Shown: positions 1 through 12,500 of the stretch, in pieces
Layout: every line of letters begins with the position of its first letter
Numbering within the stretch: position 1 is the stretch's first letter
Origin: Tenodera sinensis
Taxonomy: Eukaryota; Arthropoda; Insecta; Mantodea; Mantidae
Length of the DNA stretch: 64,000 nt
Assembly (NCBI GenBank): GCA_030765045.1
Contig: CM060970.1
Coordinates: 52,476,076-52,540,075, forward strand
Direction: 5' to 3'
Position numbers and translations under genes: made by a program
Notes under the pieces: model-generated
The model's input: the letters and a program-made list of their open reading frames with translations, nothing else
What the model was told of the DNA's origin: nothing
Databases searched by the model: none

Positions 1-352
1 CTGTGGAACAAAACACACAAACGAATAATTAACACAACGATAAAACTGAAGCTACTAATAGTGAAGCAATATAAATCAACAAATATTACTATAGTACATT
101 TGGAATTGCGTATAATACATGATTACAAAAGCTAAGTTTTAGTCGATGAAAAACTGAAGTTTTTAACGGTGAAGTAAACTAAATCTATTAATATAACAAA
201 TATATACAGACTATATGCTTCACTCGCCTATTTTATATTGTGTAAGTTCTTGAATTAATCACCTCTAGTGTCTATATATTTGTTATATTAGTGTAATTTA
301 TAGTCACTAGTATTTATTAATATTTGTTAAACGACTAATTGTATTAAAGCAG
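1..352. other. AT-rich intronic or intergenic sequence, nothing recognised
   Basis: No coding signal, RNA gene or repeat boundary was recognised. Short repeated words (gtgaagc, aaactgaag) suggest an old repeat. Confidence 0.4.
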
Positions 353-565
353 ACACAAAATTTAATGGCGGGTGACAGGAGGAGCTGGTCAACCCCACAT
401 TCATTCACAGGCTTGATACGCCTTGCAGTGTTGTACTATAGTTAAACATGTAAAATCGCTCTGTAAAGCCGGGATATAAACATTTGCGCCCATAAAATTT
501 ATTTGTAGAACAGAAAAGGGAATACTACCTACTGGTAAACTATCAGCCGCCATTAAATTTTGTGT
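353..565. mobile_element. MITE-like element with 19-bp perfect terminal inverted repeats
   Basis: ACACAAAATTTAATGGCGG at 353-371 is repeated as its exact reverse complement at 547-565, giving a 213-bp unit with no ORF. A related half copy in the opposite orientation lies at about 37290-37415 (shared blocks GGAGCTGGTCAAC and TAGTTAAACA). The target duplication was not resolved. Confidence 0.6.
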
Positions 566-659
566 GTGATAATTGCTTTTCCACTCATGCCATATGTAAG
601 CTCATTTCGAAACGTAGATTAAATTGAAAAATTCCATGACATTACCAGAATTTCATTGC

Positions 660-920
660 ACCTTTACAAAACAATCATACAAAAAATCTCATCACCTGTA
701 TGATTTGCTATACTATTTTATATAAATTATTCTTAAAAATGTTTATTCTACGATCTACTTCATGTGAATTGAGAGGCACATTTGTAGAAATGGTTTTAAT
801 ACACATTTCCTTTTAGATACAATGGAATAGGGCAATGTAGTATGCTTAAGCGATACTCAAATATCTTTCAAGAGCTGGTTACTATGTGATGACTTTTGAC
901 ATTACATGCATTTCACCGCA
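660..920 (+). repeat. REP1 partial copy (plus)
   Basis: It carries the 5' landmarks of the REP1 family: ATTCTTAAAAATG, TTTCCTTTTAGATACAATGG, an AAGCGATAGTCAAAT-like segment and GAGCTGGT. It abuts an opposite-orientation copy at about 950. Confidence 0.5.
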
Positions 921-949
921 AACACACGTTGAGATCCCTGGAATCCAAA

Positions 950-1640
950 AGTCATTTTTAGAAAAAGGTCCGTGTGTATGTCTGTCAGTGTGTGTATAGC
1001 ATAACTCAAAAACAAAAGTCGATTAAAAACCGATGTTGGCATTTAAGTTTAATGGATGCGACATGAACGTTTTGAAGAAAATTTCTCCACTCTAAATTAC
1101 CGTTTACTTGGACAAGTTTTCGACAGTTCTGATTTTCTTGAAAATGGCTCTAACGGTTTTGACTAAAATGCCATGTGTTTGAGGTATTTTTATGACAAAT
1201 GAAATGTATATCTTGAATTTTCTGGCTATAGCCCATATAGTCCTATTTACTCTGGATGACTTTTGCTTAACTGGTAAACCATAAGAGATAGACAAATGTC
1301 TAGATACATTTTTTTTTCTAGAGTGAACCATTTCGGAGATATTGCTTCTTATTTGTGAGTTTCGGAGAATTTATACTTCTGTCAAATGGAACATGGTTGT
1401 TCATTTTTTATATATTAAGCGTGCAAAGAGAACGGAATTTGAAAGCTTTAAAAGATTTGACTATCGCTCAAAGCCTGCTGTATTCCAATATTCCCTTTGC
1501 ACCTACAACGAAATAAGCAATAAGACAATTTCTGCAAATGTTTCTCTCAACTAACACGAATAAGATATAGGAATATGAATTTGCAAGAATGGTTAGTACA
1601 AGAGCAGAGAAAGTAATGTGAGTGCAACACAGCAGATTTC
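950..1640 (-). repeat. REP1 copy (minus), about 0.7 kb
   Basis: Read on the minus strand it follows the same order as the copies at 38185 and 40925: TTGCACTCAC, TTGTACTAACCATTCTT, GGAATATTGGAATACAG, GAGCGATAGTCAAATC, TTCCGTTCTCTTTGCA, CGAAACTC, TGGTTCACTC, GTTTACCAGTT, GAGTAAATAGGAC and CACACGGACCTTTTTCT. It has no coding capacity. The family is not one I can name. Confidence 0.65.
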
Positions 1641-3439
1641 TTTTCTCTGCGTTTTAAACAGTTCGCCTTAAATGAAAATGCATTGAACATATGGTTACAG
1701 TAAAACCAATCTCATGGATAGAATGGTGCGGTAATTTGATTACGATTAAGCATATGCATTTACTCTTCAGGGTTTTCCTACTTATCAGCAGTTATCCTGA
1801 ATTCTCCAACTTTTTTCTCGCCTTCTCTCTGATTCTGACTACCCCATTTCCATCAAGTGCCAACTTCTTCAAACTTCCACCTTTGCTACTCAAGTTCGAA
1901 GAATGCGAGAAGTTTGTCACATTTTTCCGAATGTAGTTTAATCTGTCACAGAAACAAACGATATACCGTTTGCCTCCCAGCTATTGGAGCTCATTTCTGA
2001 TCTGGTCTGCGTGGTTCACTTATACTGGTCAACTTCAGACCGTGTATGTGTGTGGTTTTTAAGAAGTGATGGACACTTTTTTTTAAGGAAGTGTAAATAT
2101 GATATGGATTGTGTGGACCTACATGTGTTAAGCTTAATTTAAAGAAGATAACATTTCATTTAGCAGATTACCGTTGCCTTCATACACATTTCAGTTTCAA
2201 AATCCTCATTAATAGTATACTTTATGAAACTTTCCACTAGCAGAATTTTACACAAGCATATCAGAATTTTGCACAAATTTTAATTTTGGTTTGTGCATTT
2301 TGTGACGCTTTATTTTCCAGCTTAAACCCTGGTTTAAAAAAGAGAAGTTTAAAATGTTGGTGCTGTTTTTGTGTATAATGCATGTGATGGTGATGAGCTT
2401 TTGACTCTTTCGTTATCTCGGGTCGTGGTACTGGATGGAATGAACATACACTCGGGATTAACTTTAGTGAAATATTTTATTCGCACCTTCTTGTTCACAG
2501 TATTTAAATCGTATCACAGTTACAAATCTTTTATTTCAGTGGATCGACTTCCCTAGCATCGCCGAAATTTAATGTCTGAAAATTTAGCGATATTTCGCTA
2601 AAAGTGTTGTCTATCACTTTACACTTCGTCTATTTTACGTCCTTTTATTTACTCGCGCACTTCGTATTAACTAACTTATTAAAGTTAGTTAATGTCTTAC
2701 TTATTTTACACAAATTAACGCTCTTTAAACTCTTAGTAAATTTACTTTCACTATTTTATGACGGGCACACATAAAAATACGTCCATCTTCACCAAACACA
2801 TAGACGCTAATGACTAGACAATTGGCGCCGCATTACACTTCTTTTTGTGTACATCCGCGTATGCGTTCATCAAATAGTTCCCGCATTGTTAGGGAAGCGA
2901 TCCTTAGCCATTCTCCCTTCGCTTTCAATATTGAACACATATAATTCTTTTATTTATACATATATTAAAATTAAATATGGAAATATTTATGACGTCTTTA
3001 AATAAACTTAATTGTTTGTAACAATGAATATTAGTAACACGTTTTCGTCATTTAACCAACTCATACCAACATCAAAAACAAGTTACACTCTTAAGAAATA
3101 TTCACATAAACGATCTTCTTTTGGGGTCTTTTAATATTCTGTCTCAATATATAGAACCTTAAGGTTTCTTAATTCTAGTTCAGATAGATATACTCACGTA
3201 TGTTGCATAAATAGTTCATCGAAGGTTATCTTTTTTGGTTGTTTGTACATAATAAATACATAGCGGTGGAACCCTGTCAAACAAATATATGAATTAAAAC
3301 AGATTTTGAAATCTTAGACTAATCGATAGCATTTAAATATTTTTAAAGATATTTTAGATATATTTTATCACTTTAAGGAGATACTCCACTAACAATTTGA
3401 TAAAAACTGAAAAAAAATATTTTCCATTCCTTCACTAAC
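1641..3439. other. AT-rich sequence left of gene A exon 4
   Basis: No PEBP exon 5 (GxHRYV) is visible here on the minus strand. A perfect 12-bp stem with a 4-nt loop lies at 2666-2693 (ATTAACTAACTT arms), and a weaker palindrome at about 2583-2602. Nothing else recognised. Confidence 0.4.
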
Positions 3440-3577
3440 CAGTTTCTTTTGGAGGACCTGAACCAATGTATTGCATTAGTGTTTCGCCTAGTTTGATATT
3501 AGAGCCTGGTATATTGCCCACCATCCAGTGCAGGAACTCGCGTGCAACGGGGTTCTTACGACTGGGTGCATCTGGAT
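3440..3577 (-). CDS. PEBP gene A exon 4 (ligand-site exon)
   Basis: 138-nt exon with acceptor TGCAG and donor GTTAG. After completing the Asp codon it encodes PDAPSRKNPVAREFLHWMVG, then NIPGSNIKLGETLMQYIGSG and PPKET plus one base. DPDAPSR and the HWMVGNIPG segment are the most conserved PEBP blocks. It matches the 138-nt gene B exon at 54913-55050. It is 24.4 kb downstream of exon 3 because of inserted retroelements. Confidence 0.9.
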
Positions 3578-6500
3578 CTGCAAATGAGAAAGGATATGTG
3601 TTACATTCACATGATTTTCTCTACTCACTCCTCTACAACCTAATCATACAAAACGTTTTTGTTCCATCTATTTCTAGTTAAAGATCAACTTCCATTACAT
3701 TATAGCTTTGGAGTCAACTTGAAACGTGTCAGCTGCATAAAATCTTGCAGTATTACTAAGATAAGTGAAGCTTTTAGTTTCTAATTTGTTCTTACTTTAG
3801 ATTCTTGTTGCTTCACTGTTAATAGCTTCATTATTTTCTTATTTTCCATTACATTATTATTTATTTATGCCAACAAACTTACTGTTGGTGTTTTTAAACA
3901 CACAGGATACCACAGCTGGGAGTCACTCTGCTGGTCTTCACGGGTAGCGAATGTATAGCAAGGAGGGTGTGTGTATCGGTTTACCTTATCGCGCAAGCAG
4001 TGTCGCCATTCTACGTGCACAATTTTAGATTATTTACATACAAATGTGTAACTTCGAGCAATGTCAAGTAGCAAATTGGCTATCCATATATCCCAACATT
4101 TTTCCCCAATGCACCTCCGCAATACTGATCTACATATATCGCATCAGCAGTTAAGGGACACTAGAAGTGAATTTTCTAACTTTTTTAAATGTTGCATCTG
4201 TTTACTTGAAAATCAGCGCACTTAATATGAATAAAGGAATTACTGTGCAAAACCTCAATGTTTTAGCTAAGAGATTCTGACATAACAAATACCATTAATT
4301 AGGGAAAAAAATTATGCTCTTGAAATTGCCTTCACATTTTTCAGAGAAGTAAGCTTATTTTTATGAAGTTGTTAATGCTAAAATTCATTTTCTTTACATC
4401 ATACATCACTTTCTGTGAGCCATTGAATAAAGCAATCATCAAATGCATATTTGAATCTTTAAATAACACGTTTAAGATTATGTATGCAAATATACATACA
4501 AATCAGAGCACAACTGAACTGTAAGAAATACATTTTAAACAAAATGCAGAACTGGGAAGAAAAGGCACCGGTGTGGTGCAGCACAGTGTGCACTTTTAAA
4601 AATGGCAGATGGGGAAACTGTTTGGCCAAAATAATTCTCAGATGTTTATAGAATATTTATGATCTCGTAATTAAAGAACCGAAACTGTAATTGTCACCTA
4701 AAAATTTAGTACTAGGATTCTTAATATACACCACTCTTGGTCAAACAACAAAAGTAGAACACTCCACACGCACGCATCCACACATCCACACACACCCACA
4801 CACACCCACACCTACCCACACACACCCACACCTACCCACACACCCACCCACCCACCCACCCAAACATCCACCCACATACCCACAACTACCCACTCACACA
4901 TCCCCCACCCACCCACACCCACCCACTTACACACCCACATCTACCCACCCACCCACACCCACATCTACCCAAACACCCACCCACATACCCACAACTACCC
5001 ACTCACACATCCCCCACATCTACCCACTTACCCACATCTACCCACTTACACACTCACATCTACCCACCCACCAACACCCACATCTACCCACCCACCAACA
5101 CCCACATCTACCCACCCAGCAACACCCACATCTACCCACACACCCACGCACCTACCCACACATCTACCCACACACCTCCCTGCTATGCGCACGCCGGCTA
5201 AGGTTCGTAAAATGTTCCGTGAAGTAGTAGGGACATCATATTCAGTGAGTGTAAAGTGATCGTACACATAGTAAATTACATTAAAGTACTGAAGGATTAG
5301 GAACGGAATGTTAGGATAGATATGTAAATAAATCATGTCCAATAATGCATATGTTGTATTTGCTGATACTTTATATCACAAAACATAAACAAATTTATTA
5401 ATCTCCCCTTAATATACACGAATGCTATTATTTCTCACAAAAGGTGATCGTACACCTAAGCTAAGTGGTAGAGAATGCAATATCACAATACGTTTTATCT
5501 ATGAATACAATATCTTTGTTCTAAAATCGGCTAAGAATAAGCCCACAATTTGGCAAAAAATCTCCTTAGAATCGTATTCGTAGATAGAATGGAAATACAA
5601 GTATGAGAAAAACTAATTTATAATTTAATACATTTTATGTTACAGAACTGCAGAGTTCATCAGTAAAATGTGTTGCACTCCAGAAGACAACTGTCTAGTC
5701 TGCTGATCAGTGGAACGTCCCATCCTTGGTAAGTTTTCCTGTTTAGCCAAAGGGCATCCCTAACAATTTGTGTTTCTGTAACTCCTTTATTGTGACATAT
5801 ATTGTCTCTTACTACAAGACAGTTGTTTTATGCAACGAAATTTACCCAGTCAGATACTGAAAATAGCCAGAACATTGTTTCGGAAATCATTTACTATGTG
5901 TAATATTTTTTTAATAACACGAAAACTGCTCAATATTGAAATGGAAACTGTCTGGAGTTACTTACAATGGAAATGTGCAATATTAAAAATCATTTTATTT
6001 GGGATATGCTCCAATTCCAAGGAAGCTGTATATGAAATCAACAGGCTTAAACCCGGAAAGAAAGTAAACTAGAATGAATTGTAACCAAACTTTATTTTGT
6101 GGTGACCAGAATAACAAACCAACCAGGGGATTGTTGGCATCTACAGACCAATGACGAGACCATATTTTATCTGTTGTCAGTAACTCACGGTCGCTATCGT
6201 GTACGTTCTATGTATTCACGATGGTTCGAGTGTAGTTGACATGGAGCCAACTGCTTAAGAACTCCTATGCCTGGTAATAATTAAGTTAAACAGGATTTCT
6301 TCGTACACGTATGTGCTTATGTGAAGAGACCGCCTCAGGATGAAAATGGTTATAGTTATAAATGTGTTTTTCCTTCAGTGTCGTCTGTTTTTTGGAATGC
6401 TGTATTGCGAGAAAAGCTGCGCACCCGTATGTATATGCGTGTCTTGACACAGATTATTCAATCGTTGACACAAGTCGTGTCTAGTTTAGATTTTGAAATT

Positions 6501-9500
6501 CTACTTCATTCCACACAATTAATTATTTAATTGTATAATGTTTACACTAGAAACACATATAAATATTAAATATTTGAGCGTTTGTAGCCATGGTTACTGT
6601 TTTAAATAGACCATTGAGGATGTGATGGATGATCATGAAACAATTGCCTGAAATTTTAAAGAACTTACAGCCTTACTAAGATAAGTGAAGCCTTTAGTCT
6701 CTAAGTTTGTATTTATTTTAGATAAGAATAATAACTTTAGTTTTCAGGGCCTCACAAAGTAAGAATGTGTTCACATGCTATTCGTTCATCTCCTCTCTGA
6801 TCACGGAGTAATAAGGCAGTCAAATTTGGTCTTTTGTTAAGACGTTCTTGTGTTTCCCTAGTATTTTTGTGTAAGTTGATTACTGAGCCCAAATGTGGCA
6901 ACGTTGAAGTCATCTGCATTAATGATAAATCATTACCAACTATGGTACGAGTGTTTACGGTTAATGCACAGCATTTTTATTGTATTTCTTTCTTTGTTGT
7001 GTCCTGAGAATTTTAAGGGTCTTAAAAGCGTAAGATTTAAGTGTCCTCTGTAACTTCTTTAAATGCCTCTAAAGAAACGCAAGACTATATTGAGTCCGTC
7101 GTTAGTCTACATATTCAGACTGGGGCAAGCGTACCTCCAGGGGTACGCGAACACTTCTTAGGGGTCATATACAATTTCAAATACGCATACTTGTTTTCTG
7201 AATGATAGCAAATAACAAAAAATAATAGAATTTAAAATAAACATGCAGTCAATATAACGAAAAGTATTTCAGCCAGAGAAACTCGAATTGCTCGCTGTCC
7301 AAGAATCCATTTTGCTTACACTACCGGTTGGTTAGTTAGTATTGCTAATGGACTTTTGGAAATAATCAAATTCCGGCTACAAAATCTCGAGTTGCAGTTT
7401 TTAAATACTTTCCAGAAAATGAGACTATAATAAATAAGAATGGTTTACAAATTCGTTTTGCTGCAATTCCTCTTATCTCCCCATAAAATTAAGAGTCTTT
7501 GGAAATATCTGTTGACAGTTCGCGGGTATTACACACCTTGCATTCCCTTCTACTCATTTGTGTGAACAGGGTTTCCGTGCATTGACACCAATCAAAACGA
7601 AGCAAGAAGTAGCTTAAATCTAGAATCATCATTGGCACTCGCACTAACGAAAATTCAGCCACAAATAGAGGTGTTGGTGTCCAGAGACAGGGCTCAGCCA
7701 TCTTATAAACAGTAAGATATACAAATGCATATATTTTTTGTGTAATTGCTATCTGTAACGTAGTTACTGTATTTATTTTACACATAACATAATCCTCCTT
7801 TCTTGTTGTTTTTAATTAATTACAAAATCTTATATTATTTTAGATATGGTTGTGTATAATTTGAGCTAAGGATAACTATGCCTTGGTCTAGGGATAGTTA
7901 TAGGCTGGAATGGAAAATTGTCTTTGGGGGTACGAGGAGAAACAATGTTGAATATCATTGCTCTACAGGCTTGGATGTCAGCATATAGGTAAACAATTGT
8001 ATGACGTCACGAAATTGATCATTAAACTAGAAGCCAGTCCCTCAGATAACGCCAATTGATCAAAACATCCGAGCCTAATGGTCAATCAGTAGCTTATTAT
8101 TCGCTGTGTTAGGATGTTCATGAATGTATGTTTAGTTTGCGTAATTTCGTGTGTTAAATTCAATGAATAGTAACCAAATTTGGGTTGGTTTACTCTGAGA
8201 ATCTTCTAATAACGATTATAACAATAGTATGTTAAATCTTGCTTAAAGTCGTGCAAAAGCTGTATAAATGATAACCGGCTTCTTAACTCAAAATGCTGTA
8301 GTTCATACTTCATGTAATTCTCCTGCGGTAGTGTGCTTTTGTATAGGGTTTTCTTGGTGTTTTAATTTAATTTATTTTGTTTATTTTATTTCTTTATTGT
8401 GTATCCCAAAGATCTTAATTAACCCTTTGTTTAAGGTACTGAGTAACACTTTTTAAATGCCTGCGAAGAAACGCAAAGCTATTGGGCATGTGCAACACAA
8501 GTTGGGGTAAATCGTCAAACGCCAGCTATTTTAGCTAGTTTGTAACAAAAAGATGTCGCGTAAAAATGTGGCGCTTTCTCAGACATACTATATTAAGATA
8601 ACAATAAACCAAGGTGCAACAGCCGCTGCGCCCCCCACTTCGGCTCACCATAGGCGTCATGAGTGGGGTGCAGCGCTGGAGGGTGGTCAGCTCCCCGATT
8701 CCTCTCGGTCGGTTATGCGCTCTACTTTTAAATCCAGTAGCTCCTCAATTGGCCCCTCAGAGACCTAACGAGGCTGAGTGCATCCCGGTCAAGGTCTTTC
8801 AGTGTGATAAACTCCCCATGCCAGTACTGAGAATCAAACCCGGGTCTCCCGCTTGGTAAGCAGCAGCGCTACCATAGCACTAAGGAGATGATCAGTAAGA
8901 TTCCTAGCCTATTTCCTTAGTACAAAGAAAAGGATTATCAAATGTGTAGTTAAACACTTATTAATTAGCTCTCTGGCGAATGTGTTATCTGCGAAATTGG
9001 GACAAAAATGCTGAAAAATTATATTTATTTTTTATTTATTTATTTTTTTGCTTTACAATGATGTCCGCACTTTGTACTTTCAGAATCTACCACTGCTTAT
9101 GCCCCTTCGCAGTTAAAAATGACTGTTACGTCATGATTAAACTGCCCATGTGTAGGTGGGTGTGGCTCCTGAAATGCATTCATTACCCCATTGCAGCAAA
9201 GTCGTATAGTTCTCAAGTTTAAATCACACAGATTCAATGCTGGTGGAAGTAGGCAGAGACATATTTTGGGATTTTCTGAAAATATTTATCCCGATAAAAC
9301 AATGAAATTTTTGTCTGTGTACATGTGCTAACCACGTGGTCGTGTTTTACTGAATTTTAAGCAGAAATTTATGCTTCTCAAAATAAATTGCAAATGGCAA
9401 CTTCAGCTATTTGTGAATTTAATATGGGTTATGAAGCTACTGTCTATGTAAAGGAAAGGGTCAGAGCTAGTTAAGTAAGTCTAGTCAGCAAAAGAATTAC

Positions 9501-12500
9501 TAATGTTAGGAATAATCCAAGTTTAAAACAGAATGCATATTAGTACATTAAATACGATCAAACCAAAAAAGAGAAAAATAGGAAGAGTAAAACTTAAAGA
9601 AGCCAAACAGCTAGCTGAAGGACCTCTTATATGGTTCAGAGGAATTCTATAGTAAATGTGTTGTCATACAGTAAGTACTTGAGTGATGTTTCTTCACTAT
9701 TTCTTCTCTTTTTACATTTTTAATGTTCAAAATACTTCTGATGCAATATTTCTTTGAAATTTTGCACACATTCTTAGATAAAACTGGGTATTTTAAATGC
9801 TCTAGATAGAGCAGTTTGTTACTGAATTTTGATTTTGTACATTATTAATAATTTGAAAAATGAAACGGCCATCGCTCTATTCAATAATTTTGTTCTTCAG
9901 AACTATTTGACATAGCTAAAAAAATAACAGGTTTTGTAGACATAATCAAAAGAAACCTAGGTATAACCAGAGTTTACTTTATTTATAACAAGTAATATTT
10001 TATATGAAGCACTTCCTATATCACACTAAAATTGGATCAAAGTACCCAAAAATAGCTTGTTTTTGAAAAAGCTATCTTAAATAGAAAAGTTGATGTTTTC
10101 TAGTGCCTTGTATCTGGCAATGAAGCCATTAGCATTCGTGCTTTCCAATACTTTTGAACTGTAGTTTCTTCTGATCTTAATGCTTCACAGGTCTTCAAGT
10201 GGTATTCGTTCATTTCTGCTGGATCGTTACACAGGACACATATTGGTGAGGCTGAGATACCTATTCTGTAGAGATGACTTGCTAAGCAGTCGTGATTTGT
10301 CAATAGTCGGAAGGCTGCAACCGCTGTTTTCCTTGGTCTCTGGGGGATTATATCTGGGTTGGGAAGTAGTGTAATCCATTTTTTATCTTTGGCATTTGTT
10401 TCTATTTCTTGTAGGTATGAATGAGAAATTTTTTAATGATCAAGCGTTTTATTGAGGAATATGAGAAATTGAATTTAGACTTTTGTTTTATTGTTGTGCC
10501 TTTCTTTGCAAGTGAGTCTGCAGCTTCATTCCCCAGGACTCCACAGTGTGCTGGGATCCATTGGAGATGAACAGTGTTAGTAACCTTTTGGAGTTGTGTT
10601 AACATTTTGTAACATTCTCTAATTTTTGTTGACTTCTTTGTAGTATTTGAACATATTCACTGAATTGCAGCTTTAGAATCTGAAAGAATTACTGCCTTGT
10701 TAAATTTATTTAAAGGAAGATTTAATAATTCTCGGAGAGCAATGTATATAGCCTCTATTTCTCCATCATAATTTGTTGTCTCTTTCAATAGAATGATAAA
10801 AGGAAAAATGTGAACACGTAACTCCAGCTCCAGTAAGGTTTTCCTTGAAGGATCCATCAGTATATATTTGCAGCCATTCTTCTGTGGGATATCTAGTATT
10901 GATTGTTTCCAGAGCTAGAAGTTTTTGTATTTCTTTTGGTGTGTCTGATTTACTTATTTCCTCTATTAATTCCAAACTGAAGGTAGGTTGCAATAATTCC
11001 AATGGATTTTCTCTTATAGTTAGGAATGTTCAATTTGGATTTAATCTGTGTTACCTTTTCTAGGAAACTACTATGAGTTTTAAGGATTGAAGGGGGGAAG
11101 TTTTCTTCTGTCCATTTAGAGTTTGGCAGTCGTAACATTTTCTCGTGTTGGAGCAATGCTTGTTCTTCTATTTTTGTTGTTATTGATGGGGTCCGTGTTA
11201 AGGCAAGCATGGCATCAATAGGTGTGGATTTAATTGCTCCAGTGATTAGGCGAAGAGCCTGATTTGTATTTGTTCAAGTTTATTGATGTTAGTATTTGCT
11301 GCTGTTATTAAAGCTTCAGAACAGTACAAGAGGTTTGGTTTAACGTACATTTTGTATGTTGTGTTAAGGACTCTCCTTCTTGAGCAGCCCCATTTAGCAC
11401 CAGCTAGCCGTTTCAGGATTTGCAGTTTCTTTTCAACCTTTTCTGAGAGGTTTGTTATATGTTTTTTTCCAACTTAGCTTTCTGTCGAAAGTGATGCCTA
11501 AGTATTTGGCATCATCAACTGCTTTGAGTGGTTTACCATTATAATTTATGTTAATATTAACTGGTTTGTATTTTAGTGTAAATAATTCATAATTTGTTTT
11601 TCCCACATTGATATTCATGAGGTTTTGGGAGCTCCATTCATGTACTTTGTTTAGGGCTGTCTCTATTCTGTGTTTAATTAATTCAGGTTTTTTTGAAGAG
11701 CCTGGAGTCCAAATGACTACATCGTCAGCAAATAAAGCACTTTTGGTTTCTAAGGTTTTTATTATTGATGGAAGGTCATTTATATATATGTTAAAGAGTG
11801 TTGTGCTCAGAACAGCACCTTATGGAAGTCCTCGGTGTGTTTGTTTATATTTGGAAATGTATGTATTATATTTTGTGGCACAAAATCTTTGTGAAATAAA
11901 CTGAGTTATCCATTTAAGCATGTTACTTTTCACACCTATTGATTGCAACTTCTCAATTAATTTGTTTCTCCAGACTGAGTCATATGCTGATTTAAAATCA
12001 ATGAATACTGCCAAGGTATCCTCCTTTCTATTGAAAGCTTCCTTGATGTCTTGGCTTAGTAGGAGTACATTTTCACTTGTACTATGATTCTGTCTGAAGC
12101 CGGTCTGTGAACTATTAATTAAGTTGTAATATTCTAGGAACCAGTTAAGTCTAGATGCCACCATTCTTTCCATTACTTTTGCAATAACACTGGTCAAAGA
12201 TATTGGCCTGAAACTATTAATATTGTTTGAGGGTTTGTTTTTCTTTAAAATCGGGATGATAATGGCTTTTTTCCAGTCAGAAGGCACGGTCATTCTCCAA
12301 CACGTGTTATACAGTTTAAGTAGGATTTCTTTTCCTTTCCTGCCAAGGTGTTTAATAAACTCTGGGTGGATCTTGTCAGGTCCTGGAGATTTTTTGTTCT
12401 GTAATTGTTCTATTGCTAAATCTAGTTCTGTTTCATTAAAATCCTGAATAAAAATATCATTTCGTATATCTTTTGGCGTATTAGTTTCTCTGATAGTTTT

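Noticed and set aside
4691..5227. 178-codon plus-strand frame rich in Thr, His and Pro
   Set aside because: It is a direct translation of the CACCCA microsatellite with no start context, domain or conservation.
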